Shown: one piece after another, positions 26,101-35,907 of the stretch
Layout of the letters: each line of letters starts with the position of its first letter
Numbering within the stretch: the first letter of the stretch is position 1
Assembly: GCA_030141605.1 (NCBI GenBank)
Contig: JAQGDQ010000088.1
Coordinates: 184,001 to 248,000, forward strand
Origin: Tubiluchus corallicola
Lineage: Eukaryota; Priapulida; Priapulimorpha; Priapulimorphida; Tubiluchidae
Direction: 5' to 3'
DNA: 64,000 nt
The notes under the pieces: model-generated
Told to the model about the DNA's origin: nothing
What the model saw: the letters and a program-made list of their open reading frames with translations, nothing else
Databases searched by the model: none
Program-made: the position numbers and the translations under genes

Positions 26101-29100
26101 GTGGTGAGTGCAAGCCACCATCAAATATTAACAAAATTTACCATTTAATTATGGCCAACATTGACCATCTGCTCTATTAGTAAATATTGGAAGCGCTTCC
26201 AGCTAGGGTTGCACCGAATATTCGGATTGCCAAATTTTTCCCCGGAATATCAGTGCAAAAATTCAGTCCGGTTAACTTCAGTTGCAGTCACAAAAACTTT
26301 ATTGAACTTTCGGTATACCGAACACATTTTTTTAATAATTGTCGCATTCCACGAGAAATACGTTAAATAAACCGACTGTTTGCATAACACTTAAAAAAAT
26401 TTACACCAAAAAAACTGATAGTAAACAGCGAACACAATACGGCACCCGACATTTAGCTTTCTGTTTCTGTATGATAACTCAAAGACTGTGATGCACCATC
26501 TATACACAAGCCATGTCAATGCACAAAAGCGTGGCAGTTCTGGATTCGCTAAATACATCAGTGAAAATTCGAGCTTGCAGTTTTGCTCATATACTGACAG
26601 TGTGTTGAAATTGCAGGATATAAAAGTGCTTTTTGTAACAGTAAAATGAACAAGTCGGGATGTTCAGGAAATCTTGTATGGGAATTTTTTACACAGTGTG
26701 GGGATTTACATTATGCTAAATTCGAATTATGCCAGAAAAAAATATAGCCGAGGCAGCCTTATAGCAAGCAGTAGAGGTACGTCCTCACTAATGACACACT
26801 AAAAGCGCTCAGAGCCTAGAAAGCAACTAGAAGCAACACAGGAAGCAAGAGCTTGGCATCAAAAAGAAAAACTGTCAGCTAGCAAAAGCAGAAACAACTG
26901 ATTATTGAAAGTTCACTTGCGCTAAAATGGGCACACGATCATGAAGAAGCAACAAAAATTCATAAGCTATTGTACTGATGATTACAGTTGATTTTTATCA
27001 GCCTCTTTCAATTGTAAGCGACCTTTGCTTTGTAAAGCTCATGAATTTAGTAAAACCAAAGTACCACATCCCATCGAGAAAATACTTATTAGATTCAGTG
27101 ATTCCAGCATACATTTCAAGAAAAAGCTGTCAATAAAAAAGTTTAACTTGTGATACTTGGCCATCCTAAAACCTTGTCGGTTACTTACTGCCCACTTTGC
27201 TGTGTATAATGAAGCCATTCACTAGTACGAAAGAAAAATATACGTTTTGGCTGCGTAAAAATACAGGGTCGCCATACAGCAGAGAAAATTGCTACTGACT
27301 TGCCGTGAATTATGCATGGTTGGGAAATAGGTGACAAAGTGCACATGTGCGTAGATGACAATGCTGTCAATATGAAACTGGAAATTACAACTGGAAAAAT
27401 GAAACCCACCAAATGTTTCATTCACACTTTGCAATTCGTTGTTAATAATAGAAGTCAGCGTGCAGTAAATGATATGATTACTAGGGTACAGTACATTGTT
27501 ACGCACTTCCACAAGTCAGTGCAGAGAGCAGAATAGCTGCATTCTTCTCAGTACATTGTTACGCACTTCCACAAGTCAGTGCAGAGAGCAGAATAGCTGC
27601 ATTCTTCTCAGTACATTGTTACGCACTTCCACAAATCAGTGCAGAGAGCAGAATAGCTGCATTCTTCTCAGTACATTGTTACGCACTTCCACAAATCAGT
27701 GCAGAGAGCAGAATAGCTGCATTCTTCTCAGTACATTGTTACGCACTTCCACAAATCAGTGCAGAGAGCAGAATAGCTGCATTCTTCTCAGTACATTGTT
27801 ACACACTTCCACAAATCAGTGCAGAGAGCAGAATAGCTGCATTCTTCTCAGTACATTGTTATGCACTTCCACAAATCAGTGCAGAGAGCAGAATAGCTGC
27901 ATTCTTCTCATTACATTGTTACGCACTTCCACAAATCAGTGCAGAGAGCAGAATAGCTGCATTCTTCTCAGTACATTGTTACGCACTTCCACAAATCAGT
28001 GCAGAGAGCAGAATAGCTGCATTCTTCTCAGTACATTGTTACGCACTTCCACAAATCAGTGCAGAGAGCAGAATAGCTGCATTATTCTCAGTACATTGTT
28101 ACGCACTTCCACAAATCAGTGCAGAGAGCAGAATAGCTGCATTCTTCTCAGTACATTGTTACGCACTTCCACAAATCAGTGCAGAGAGCAGAATAGCTGC
28201 ATTCTTCTCATTACATTGTTACGCACTTCCACAAATCAGTGCAGAGAGCAGAATAGCTGCATTCTTCTCATTACATTGTTACGCACTTCCACAAATCAGT
28301 GCAGAGAGCAGAATAGCTCCATTCTTCTCAGTACATTGTTACGCACTTCCACAAATCAGTGCAGAGAGCAGAATAGCTGCATTCTTCTCAGTACATTGTT
28401 ACACACTTCCACAAATCAGTGCAGAGAGCAGAATAGCTGCATTCTTCTCAGTACATTGTTATGCACTTCCACAAATCAGTGCAGAGAGCAGAATAGCTGC
28501 ATTCTTCTCATTACATTGTTACGCACTTCCACAAATCAGTGCAGAGAGCAGAATAGCTGCATTCTTCTCAGTACATTGTTACGCACTTCCACAAATCAGT
28601 GCAGAGAGCAGAATAGCTGCATTCTTCTCAGTACATTGTTACGCACTTCCACAAATCAGTGCAGAGAGCAGAATAGCTGCATTATTCTCAGTACATTGTT
28701 ACGCACTTCCACAAATCAGTGCAGAGAGCAGAATAGCTGCATTCTTCTCAGTACATTGTTACACACTTCCACAAATCAGTGCAGAGAGCAGAATAGCTGC
28801 ATTCTTCTCATTACATTGTTACGCACTTCCACAAATCAGTGCAGAGAGCATAATAGCTGCATTCTTCTCAGTACATTGTTACGCACTTCCACAAATCAGT
28901 GCAGAGAGCAGAATAGCTGCATTCTTCTCAGTACATTGTTACGCACTTCCACAAATCAGTGCAGAGAGCAGAATAGCTGCATTCTTTTCAGTACATTGTT
29001 ACGCACTTCCACAAATCAGTGCAGAGAGCAGAATAGCTGCATTATTCTCAGTACATTGTTACGCACTTCCACAAATCAGTGCAGAGAGCAGAATAGCTGC

Positions 29101-31196
29101 ATTCTTCTCAGGACATTGTTACGCACTTCCACAAATCAGTGCAGGGAGCAGAATAGCTGCATTCTTCTCAGCAAGCAGAAGGATTACTACAACACAAGTT
29201 AATAATGGATATCAAGACTGGGTGGAACAGCCAATATTTGATGCTCAAGGGAGTTGATGAACAAAAAGAAGCACTCTTCCATTATGCTTCATCATATGAC
29301 ATCAACTTACTAAGCCAAAATTGATGAAATCTGGCTGCTACTGTAATCTTGATCCTTAAGCCATTTTACAATATAACCACACAACAAGTCATTGCATGGT
29401 TGGTTTGAATATGGTTATTCCAAGGATTCGTGGTTTGAAAGAAATGTTGGAAAGCAGTGCTGTCACCACAAAAACTGTGTTACTTAAAAAATTAGCGGTG
29501 TGTTTGGAAGCGGAGCTGTGGAAGAAAAGCTACATTTGATGATAGCGACCATACTTGATCAAAGATTTAAGTGTACTCTTTTTTGACTAATGGGGCAGAA
29601 GTTGTGGCTAAGGATTATTTAGTAGAAGAATTGACAAACATGTCAAGTATAATAGAGACAAATTCAACAGCAGGAGCAAGTTTTTGTAGTAGCGACAGCA
29701 TTGCTAACGGAGACTCGTAGTCTCCAATTGAAAATACATCTGTAGGTGTTGAGAGGTTGAAGACGTCACCAGGTTATGAAAAACAATATTTTGTTAATGT
29801 ACGAAAGGCTTGCATAAACATGGTGGATTTATCTTCGAGAGCCAACAGTCAGCTGTAGTGTTGAGACTGATGCTGACTCGGGTATAGCAAAATGCAGTAC
29901 TGATCAGCCTGACGTCTACATGGAATATTGGTCTTCTAAGCATTCCATCTGGCTTGAACTTTGCAAAATTGCAATGCAACATGGAACCGTACCATGTTCA
30001 GACATGGAATTGGAACGAGTGTTTAGCGCAGCAGGCGGTATAGACATGGAATGATCGGCCATGCTATCGAACCGAATTCTGGATAAAAATGTGAAATTAA
30101 AGTGGAATACCGAACCGAAACTAAACCGAATATTCTTGTAACACTAATGAAAATCCAAGCATTCCAACTAAATGGAATTATAAACTTTGCAGTATTTAAA
30201 TTGTTTTAAGTTACTGGTGATTGCGTGTAAAATTGTTCTGATCACTAAATGAATTTTAATGGTTATTCTTGTAGGTAATTTAGCCCTAATTATTTCAAAA
30301 GAAGTTAAAACTACTTCGTGCAATCAATAAAAATACTGTTGAAGCAAATGTTTTAGTTCAAGTTTTGTGTTTACTTATCTTCTGTAAATCGATGCATAAT
30401 GCAAAATCATGTAGACAAATCAAAATATAAATTCAAATTCTGATACTTATCTTTTATAAAATAATGCAAAGTGCACAATTACATAAGCATAGACAAAATG
30501 TAAATTCAAATTCTGATTATATGCTTAAAAAACTGCTCAACTAATAACAGTTCTTCAAAATTTAACACTTAAAGAGACTAAGTATTTTCTGCTTTTTAGC
30601 TAACAACTCTTCACCAAAACTGAGCTGAACATTGAACCTGAGAAATCACTGCACAGTGCCGATTCTAGTCAAAATTTCATGCTCAGCTAAAAGCAGTTCT
30701 TCAAAATTTAATTATTATTGAATTTGAGGAATGTCAATTTATCTACGTAACCTCTTATAATATGTATTACTATTCATTTTCATGTGCTCCTGCATCAACA
30801 TCGTATCTAAAATAAATGAAATGATTTATACGTATAGATTTTGCAAATCTAGCCTGCAAGGTATCTGAGTCTAAAGATGCTTTTAGCCCTACTGTGTTCA
30901 TTGCTTTAATAATTCCAGAAAGCACTCCACCTGATATTGGTTATTATGCGTGTGAATTTTGTCACTGTAAGATTCAACATGAATAATTAAGTTTTTAAGG
31001 GCAAAGCTCAGTTGTAATAAGATATAATATTGGCCTTTACCATAAAACAGTTGTGTTTTTTCTTCTATTCATACTTTACTTTTTGTTGTATTTTCTTTAG
31101 CCTGAATTCTATCAAGTGTGCCACACTAAAAAAGATTATGAAGAATATGGACCAAGTATTTGTCGTCATAACCCGGTGTTTGGAACTATGACATAA
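14186..31196 (+). CDS. ACTR3: Actin-related protein 3 (Arp2/3 complex subunit), complete
   Basis: Arp3 is the actin-like subunit that, with Arp2, templates a branched filament. Eleven coding exons: 14186-14229, 18463-18643, 19677-19787, 20267-20362, 21081-21188, 21630-21773, 22464-22637, 24838-24930, 25031-25156, 25796-25879, 31101-31196. Sum 1257 nt, 418 aa, the same length as human Arp3. Exon 1 encodes only [15 protein letters not shown]; it was found by its fit to the Arp3 N-terminus and a phase-2 GTAAGA donor. Later landmarks are [37 protein letters not shown], the nucleotide-site [46 protein letters not shown] and a C-terminus ending NPVFGTMT. No frameshift or missing exon. Intron 1 (4.2 kb) and intron 10 (5.2 kb) are swollen by transposons. 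Transcribed away from the GALNT gene, with about 3 kb between the two start codons. Confidence 0.97.
14725..14886 (+). promoter_or_regulatory. Possible cryptic promoter and leader exon in ACTR3 intron 1
   Basis: A perfect CRE palindrome TGACGTCA (14,725-14,732) is followed about 70 bp on by TATAAAAA (14,803-14,810), then about 75 bp of sequence ending CCAAG|GTAATT, a plausible splice donor at 14,887. The spacing of TATA box, presumed start near 14,833 and donor fits an untranslated first exon. It may be an alternative ACTR3 leader, but exon 1 holds the start codon upstream, so an N-terminally altered or unrelated transcript would result. Confidence 0.3.
15040..15300 (-). mobile_element. CR1-like retrotransposon C-terminal fragment A
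   Basis: Minus-strand reading gives [32 protein letters not shown] and a tail resembling SITKFKSAL, which is the C-terminal tail of CR1/L2-type ORF2 proteins. In ACTR3 intron 1, antisense to the host gene. It ends separately from the fragment at 15,405-16,260, so two insertions are likely. Confidence 0.6.
15405..16260 (-). mobile_element. CR1-like retrotransposon fragment B with deleted RT core
   Basis: Minus strand, 157-codon open stretch (16,259-15,786): [14 protein letters not shown], an RT motif, then FLTSRRQRI, then directly [12 protein letters not shown] and VWDLYYL. In intact CR1/L2 proteins some 130-150 residues, including the YADD box, separate these blocks, so the catalytic core is deleted near 15,865-15,900. 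Further frames continue with [11 protein letters not shown]-like, [20 protein letters not shown] and [16 protein letters not shown] down to about 15,405. Dead copy in ACTR3 intron 1. Confidence 0.8.
17640..17813. mobile_element. Probable hAT element end (CCGAACC-rich subterminal tract)
   Basis: A tract of degenerate CCCAAACC/CCGAACC repeats ends in GAACACCCCTAG, which resembles a hAT terminal inverted repeat (CTAGGGGTGTTC on the other strand). A similar CCCGAACC-rich tract lies at about 16,890-16,980. No matching opposite end was found, so boundaries are unknown. Confidence 0.4.
18675..19600. mobile_element. Decayed hAT-like element in ACTR3 intron 2
   Basis: Ends read CAGTGGC (18,675) and GCCACTG (ending 19,600), the start of a common hAT terminal repeat, each bordered by TTCAAC. 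The right end extends as CAGTGGCGTCGTTAGAGC on the minus strand; the left is more diverged. Minus-strand peptides near 19,280-19,410 ([19 protein letters not shown]) are weakly transposase-like, broken by stops. No clean 8-bp target duplication. Confidence 0.5.
20634..20682. repeat. 25-bp tandem duplication
   Basis: Two adjacent copies of a 25-bp unit containing GTTAACTTATCAGTAGATGG; no sequence change seen in the shared 24 bases. In ACTR3 intron 4. Confidence 0.85.
25535..25556. repeat. (AAT)n microsatellite
   Basis: About seven AAT/TAA units in ACTR3 intron 9, followed by an AT-rich stretch. Confidence 0.85.
26204..30146 (+). mobile_element. hAT transposon remnant with internal minisatellite (ACTR3 intron 10)
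   Basis: Terminal repeats TAGGGTTGCACCGAATATTC at 26,204 and, reversed, TAGTGTTACAAGAATATTCG from 30,146 match with few changes. Plus-strand peptides follow hAT transposase order: a BED-type zinc finger start ([12 protein letters not shown], about 26,660), [10 protein letters not shown] (about 26,990), [16 protein letters not shown] (about 27,070), [18 protein letters not shown] (27,312), [24 protein letters not shown], then after the tandem array [16 protein letters not shown] and [10 protein letters not shown], and the dimerisation motif [11 protein letters not shown] (about 30,020). Stops and frameshifts make it inactive. No matching 8-bp target duplication was found. Confidence 0.85.
27491..29170 (+). 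repeat. Minisatellite: 28 x 60-bp units derived from hAT transposase codons
   Basis: Exactly 28 units of 60 bp, nearly identical, each starting GTACATTGTTACGCACTTCC and ending ATTCTTCTCA. In the transposase frame a unit reads [14 protein letters not shown]-stop-LHSSQ, a 20-codon piece of the hAT protein, flanked upstream and downstream by the correct neighbouring transposase sequence. Variant units are patterned: the ACACAC, ATGCAC, TTACAT, plain, plain-ATTATT series occurs at units 6-10 and again at 16-20, so a block of ten units (600 bp) was duplicated. Because 60 is divisible by three, another frame stays open through the array (568 codons); that is not evidence of a gene. Confidence 0.97.
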
Positions 31197-33240
31197 AGGT
31201 CTGCCATGTCAGAAATGTACACAGCTTTCACAAATGAATTTATAGAAACTGAGAATTTGTGGTCTAGGTGTAAAGTTGTGCATGCAACTTTATATTGTTT
31301 AATATCATTGGTATGATTGATCTATTTTTGTAAGAAGTATAATGCATTTTTACCCCACTATTCGCTAATTTGAATTTGAGGATCACGCTATTCTTTAAAA
31401 GACAACTACAAAAAACCATTTATTATTATTTGTTATGATTGTCGCCACATTATGTGTACAATGTCTTAAGGACTATTCCCGCTGGTACTAATAATTCATA
31501 ATGATGACAATGTACATGGTCTCCAAGGATGTAGACAGTAATGTAAACTATGATGAACACCAATGTTTCATTAAATTTTTATTTTACAATAGATTTTGAA
31601 ATGTGTTATGCTCAGAATTATTATTTATGTGAGAGAATACTATTCAATTCATTTATATCCAGCATTTTGTAATAGCATGCCACACTTTGTTGACAGAGGA
31701 GTTCATTTATGATGAGTTTGATTACACCTGGTGCCCATGCTTCATGAAGTCTAAAATCTCTCCCCTCGGATAATCGGTTATGCCTGTATGAGTAGTGCAG
31801 TTGTTCGTTTATGTTCATTTTACTTTATAAGAACAACTGAACTATTCTTCTATAACAATGTACTACGTACCTACGACTAACCAAATGGACTGGCTCAAGC
31901 CTCTGAAACTAATGATTAACAAACTTTATCTACTGCTTGCAAACAATTTACAAACACTTTCAAATTTTGGGTAGATCTGCAAGGGACTTAAGAAGGCTTG
32001 ATTATGTGGTAGAGTATTGGTCTTATATATATCGAGAACAAGATCAATGAATTTTAAGGTGCAACTCAAATAACTGTCATTGAAGTTTTGTATCGTCTAC
32101 AGACTGTCGCATATGTAGAGTTTTGTTAGAATACATGTCAATTCATGCGACTAATTTTCAAAATTTTAAACCTAAAAGTTTTAAATCTTTTATATACGTA
32201 TCTTTTGAAAAATTCATTTGAGTTTTCGTAATTATATTTTCAGTCTAATAGACTGAGATTTAGCAGTACAGAAATCACCAGCTTAGCAATAATAATGCAG
32301 TGCTTCATGAGTAGCCTAATAGTAATTTTCTGAGCTAGTGGTAAATGTTGGTATCATGTCTCTTGCACATTATTTAAACTGCTAAGAATTTTCTTCTCTG
32401 TTAGTTTCAGCCTTTCAAACAAGTATGAGTGCTGTAAATTCATTTTGCAGAATTTTCAAGATGTTTACTTCAAAATTTGCTAAGCTAACACCTAATAGCA
32501 TCAATACCATATAATGTAAATGTTATTTTTGTATTTTTGGCACTTGATTGAAGCGGGTGCTATTTTCATAATTAATTTGTTATGATCCATTTATTGTATT
32601 CTATCACTGAAACACAATGATCATAAAAATGTGTTTCTTATGACATTTATTATACATATATACATAGAGACTCGCAAAAAATAATGGTGTAAAATCTGAA
32701 TGACTGAGACGGGGAAAGTGAATTTGATAATAATGTCGTTGTGCTGTAGTTTATTATGATATTCAGTTTCATTTAAAATCAAAATGCCTCCAACTTTTTG
32801 GGAAATGGAAAGCACTAAATTAGATGTGGATGCTCATTTGTCTACATGTGTAATATAATTAATAAAAAGATTCGACACGAGTATGACTTCCATATTTTTC
32901 ACTTGGTAACTGAATTGTCAATCTGTACAATATTTTATTGGTGCAAAGTGAATTTGCGCTGTACAAATACATAATTATATATTTAATCATAGGCATGATA
33001 CCGCTATGCATAACAAGTTATTCAAAATGAAGCACGACCTTGGAGAACAAATCAGGCGTTGACAATAACATTTTGACTTTAAGCGCTGCCCTGGACAGTG
33101 TGAAAGTGATTAGCACTAAACCAGATTTTGACTTTACATGTGTTTAAAACTGTGGAAAACTATTAGAAGGGCATTGAAGGCAGCGGAATGTGTATGCTAG
33201 AACGGGCAAATGCAGCCCATTTTAAACCTTAATTTTTTTT
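31197..33240. other. ACTR3 3' flank and spacer
   Basis: Should begin with the ACTR3 3' UTR. The first AATAAA noticed is near 32,859, which is far for a 3' UTR, so the polyadenylation site is not assigned. No conserved peptide or repeat was recognised in the rest. Confidence 0.35.
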
Positions 33241-34195
33241 GTTTTTCAAAATCCTAGCCAGAGTATTAACACTGCTCTAGCTTTCTTGTTAGCTGTCCTA
33301 ATTTTAACAGAGACACAGGTTTTTGTTCCTGCTGACAAATGTTAAAGTGCCTTGACCAACAAAGATGGTATTTCATGATGATAGGCTCGCTTCCTCTGCT
33401 TTTTGCTTTTTTGAGGATGCAGATGTTGATAATAAATTAATTTCATTTGATGTTCAGGATAGATTGAAGTTTCTGTTGCTAGAGACGTTTGAGCTTTTTG
33501 ATATCGTGTTGTTTGAGGGGTTGTGGGTGGTAGAAATATTGTTGACCAATAGTTAATGACAAATTTTAAGGGGCTGGGTTGTGATCATCGTACTGAATCC
33601 TGGGATATTTGTACAAAACCATAGAGGTGCCTGAAAAAGAGTATGAAGAGTATTGCAGCAAGATACAAAAAAGAATACAGTAGGTGTGAGAACACATGTA
33701 ATGAGCTCTTTAGAAAGCTTGCTTTGATGAAAACATTGTTACATCTCATCATGGAGTGCTTGAAGCAGCGAAATGAAGTGATATCGCTGAAGCACCATCT
33801 GCATGGTGGCTCTCAGAATACCATCGAAATGGAATTTTTTTCCTAATAGTAAGGCTTCCATGATGTGCACATAATAATTATACTGCCGATGTGCCCAAAC
33901 TAAAGCTTCCAGTTTCACATTAATCCTATCATCGATCCTTATCCGTTCGGCTTTTGACTTCAGTACTAGTTGACTGGTAGCTAGTAGTAGAAAAGTGACG
34001 ACCTGGAGAAGCCACTGCAGGAAAAAATGCCAATGGCTTTTATTTGTTTGGTTAGTTGCTAGGATGTTCAAGGACTCATGCACTATGATTCACCGTCCTT
34101 TGCTACCCGTGCAGACTACCGATGCAGCATCAGCAGCAAAATTACAGAGGACTGCCGCTGAGTTGGTTGATGTAGGATGTAGTAGCGATTAATGA
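33240..34195. other. Unassigned region with overlapping short open frames
   Basis: Slightly less AT-rich than its surroundings. Open stretches of 63-114 codons occur on both strands (plus 33,365-33,556 and 33,643-33,846; minus 34,083-33,739), without recognisable domains or convincing splice sites. It abuts a CR1-like fragment and may be decayed transposon or pseudogene sequence. Confidence 0.3.
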
Positions 34196-34289
34196 CAGCA
34201 GTCTGCAAAACATCAATCTCCACGTCCACGATGATTATACACATCAAAGAAATAGCCCAATCTTACCTTTCAAAGTCACAGCGACCCAG

Positions 34290-34740
34290 AGTTGAACTTG
34301 GTTATGGTCCCTTCTCAAACACGTTTTAAAACTATTAACAGATGGTGTTTGAACGGTTGCCATTGGTAATTTGTTCCAAGGATCGATCACACAGCAGGAA
34401 AGTTGGTTTATGAAAAAGGAACAAATAGTTTGGAGGGGTGTCCACGGAGGGGTCTAGGTGTAAAAAAGTCATCTTCCTGGAGGATGGATGCTCCATTGAT
34501 TATCTCATAACAGTTGGTGAGGTCAATGGTCTCTCTCCGTTGTTCCAGAGTTGATATCGTAGAAAGGTCAGCGTCTTCAATTAGCATTGGTTTTGTGTTT
34601 TTTCCAGAGATGCTTTCAGAGTGGAATACTGCGGTGACCAGGTTACTGAAGCATATTCAAGAATTGGGTGCACAACAATTTTGAAAAGTGGGATGAATAA
34701 CGAGGCTTTCATGGATGTAATGCACCGTTTGATCATGCCT
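34290..34740 (-). mobile_element. CR1-like retrotransposon C-terminal fragment
   Basis: Minus-strand peptides, with breaks: LFKIVVHPILEYASVTWSPQ (about 34,640-34,700), then GASILQEDDFFTPRPLRGHP, and QPFKHHLL/NSFKTCLRRDHNQVQL-like tail near 34,290-34,400. These are the post-RT blocks of CR1/L2-like ORF2. Confidence 0.7.
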
Positions 34741-34799
34741 ATGCATGCAGTACTATAAAATTCAATACTATGAAATTATATCATAATTAATGTTATGAA

Positions 34800-35720
34800 A
34801 ATCAATTCGTTGGTAAACCATGATTACCATCTCGCACATGAAAACTTGGTCGTGCGATTGCGTTTGCAATACTCGACTCTCTCCACCTATCAGAGGCACG
34901 TACCTTTATAGGGTTCAAAGTCTATTTTTCTATAACGCTGATCTTTTAGTTGTCTTTTCCCACTTTAATGTCTTTATCCTGCATTCCATGCATTCGTTCA
35001 CTAGATTTCTGATTTCTAGCAATCCTTCTTGTTCACTATTCATTAATATATCTGAGTTCAAAATTTTTTCCATTCTCCATATCTGCCACATTTAAGCATA
35101 TGTTTGGTAGTATCATCATCTTCCCCACATATTGGGCATAATAACTGATCCTTAAACTCATTCTTATAGTTTCCTTTAAGGCTTTAACTTTAATCATGTT
35201 CAGTCTTATTTTCAATATATCTTTAACCTCTTCTGGCTTGAATGTGTCTATGTAATTTTGTTGTTTCCACTCGGCATGTTTTAAAAAATCTTAATTTAGT
35301 GCTGCTCCTGCATTTTTCTGCACATTCATTCTTTATAAAACATTCAATTTTATTTTTTATTTCTTTTTTCCATTCAAACTTTTCCTCTTTCTTTATTAGC
35401 ATATATGGTATATTTTTTGCAGCCTCAACTACTTCATTATACCATGACCTTTCATGTGCACTGTTTATTTGCATTTCGAGTACGTCTGATGCTAATCTCT
35501 TTGGTTTACTAATCAGTAAATTCCGATAGAACATCAGTCTCCTATAATTCACTATGTTTTAGAGGCCATATGCCTATTCAATTACTAATCCCCAGTAAGG
35601 TGTTGATTCGCTAGCATTAAATAAGGTTTTTAAAGCATTTGCGTGAATAATTTCTAATTTCTCCCAATCAGTTGTTGTCAAATTTGACCATGTTTCAGAA
35701 CTATTTAGCACTGCACTCAC
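34800..35720 (-). mobile_element. R4/Dong-like non-LTR retrotransposon fragment with zinc knuckle
   Basis: Minus strand, high to low: ALKTLF, TPYWGL (about 35,585-35,603), then an open stretch VNYRRLMFYRNLLISKPKRL with DVLEMQ and ERSWYNEVVEAAKNIPYML (35,552-35,223), then CPICGEDDDTTKHMLKC (35,139-35,088), a CCHC knuckle typical of retrotransposons with a restriction-like endonuclease. Stops occur between blocks. The same protein blocks recur at 62,470-63,980. Confidence 0.75.
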
Positions 35721-35817
35721 TGAAAGAAGCAAAAAATACGGAGAGGTACCGAGAAAAGTATAACCATAGATGAGTATACTCGATTGAGCGATGCGCCTGG
35801 TAAGTGTGGAATTGTCG

Positions 35818-35826
35818 AAATGGCGG
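35818..35826 (+). promoter_or_regulatory. YY1-like AAATGGCGG element near the GTSE1-like start
   Basis: AAATGGCGG lies 82 bp before the proposed start codon at 35,908. In many animal TATA-less promoters this YY1 motif marks the transcription start region. Its own ATG would open only a very short frame ending in TAG. Confidence 0.35.
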
Positions 35827-35907
35827 TTGTTTTGTAGTATTGAAAGTTTGGTTTTTCTTTTATAAATTTAAACTATCAGCAAAGCGTTTCATTAGCACGC
35901 GAAGAAA

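Noticed and set aside
27491-29170. CRISPR-like or centromeric satellite array
   Set aside because: There are no spacers between units, the array is eukaryotic, and both flanks continue the same hAT coding sequence.
27496-29202. A 568-codon open frame with 20-residue repeats ([19 protein letters not shown])
   Set aside because: It is the +1-type frame of the 60-bp transposase minisatellite; a stop-free unit whose length is divisible by three stays open automatically. The true transposase frame has a stop in each unit.
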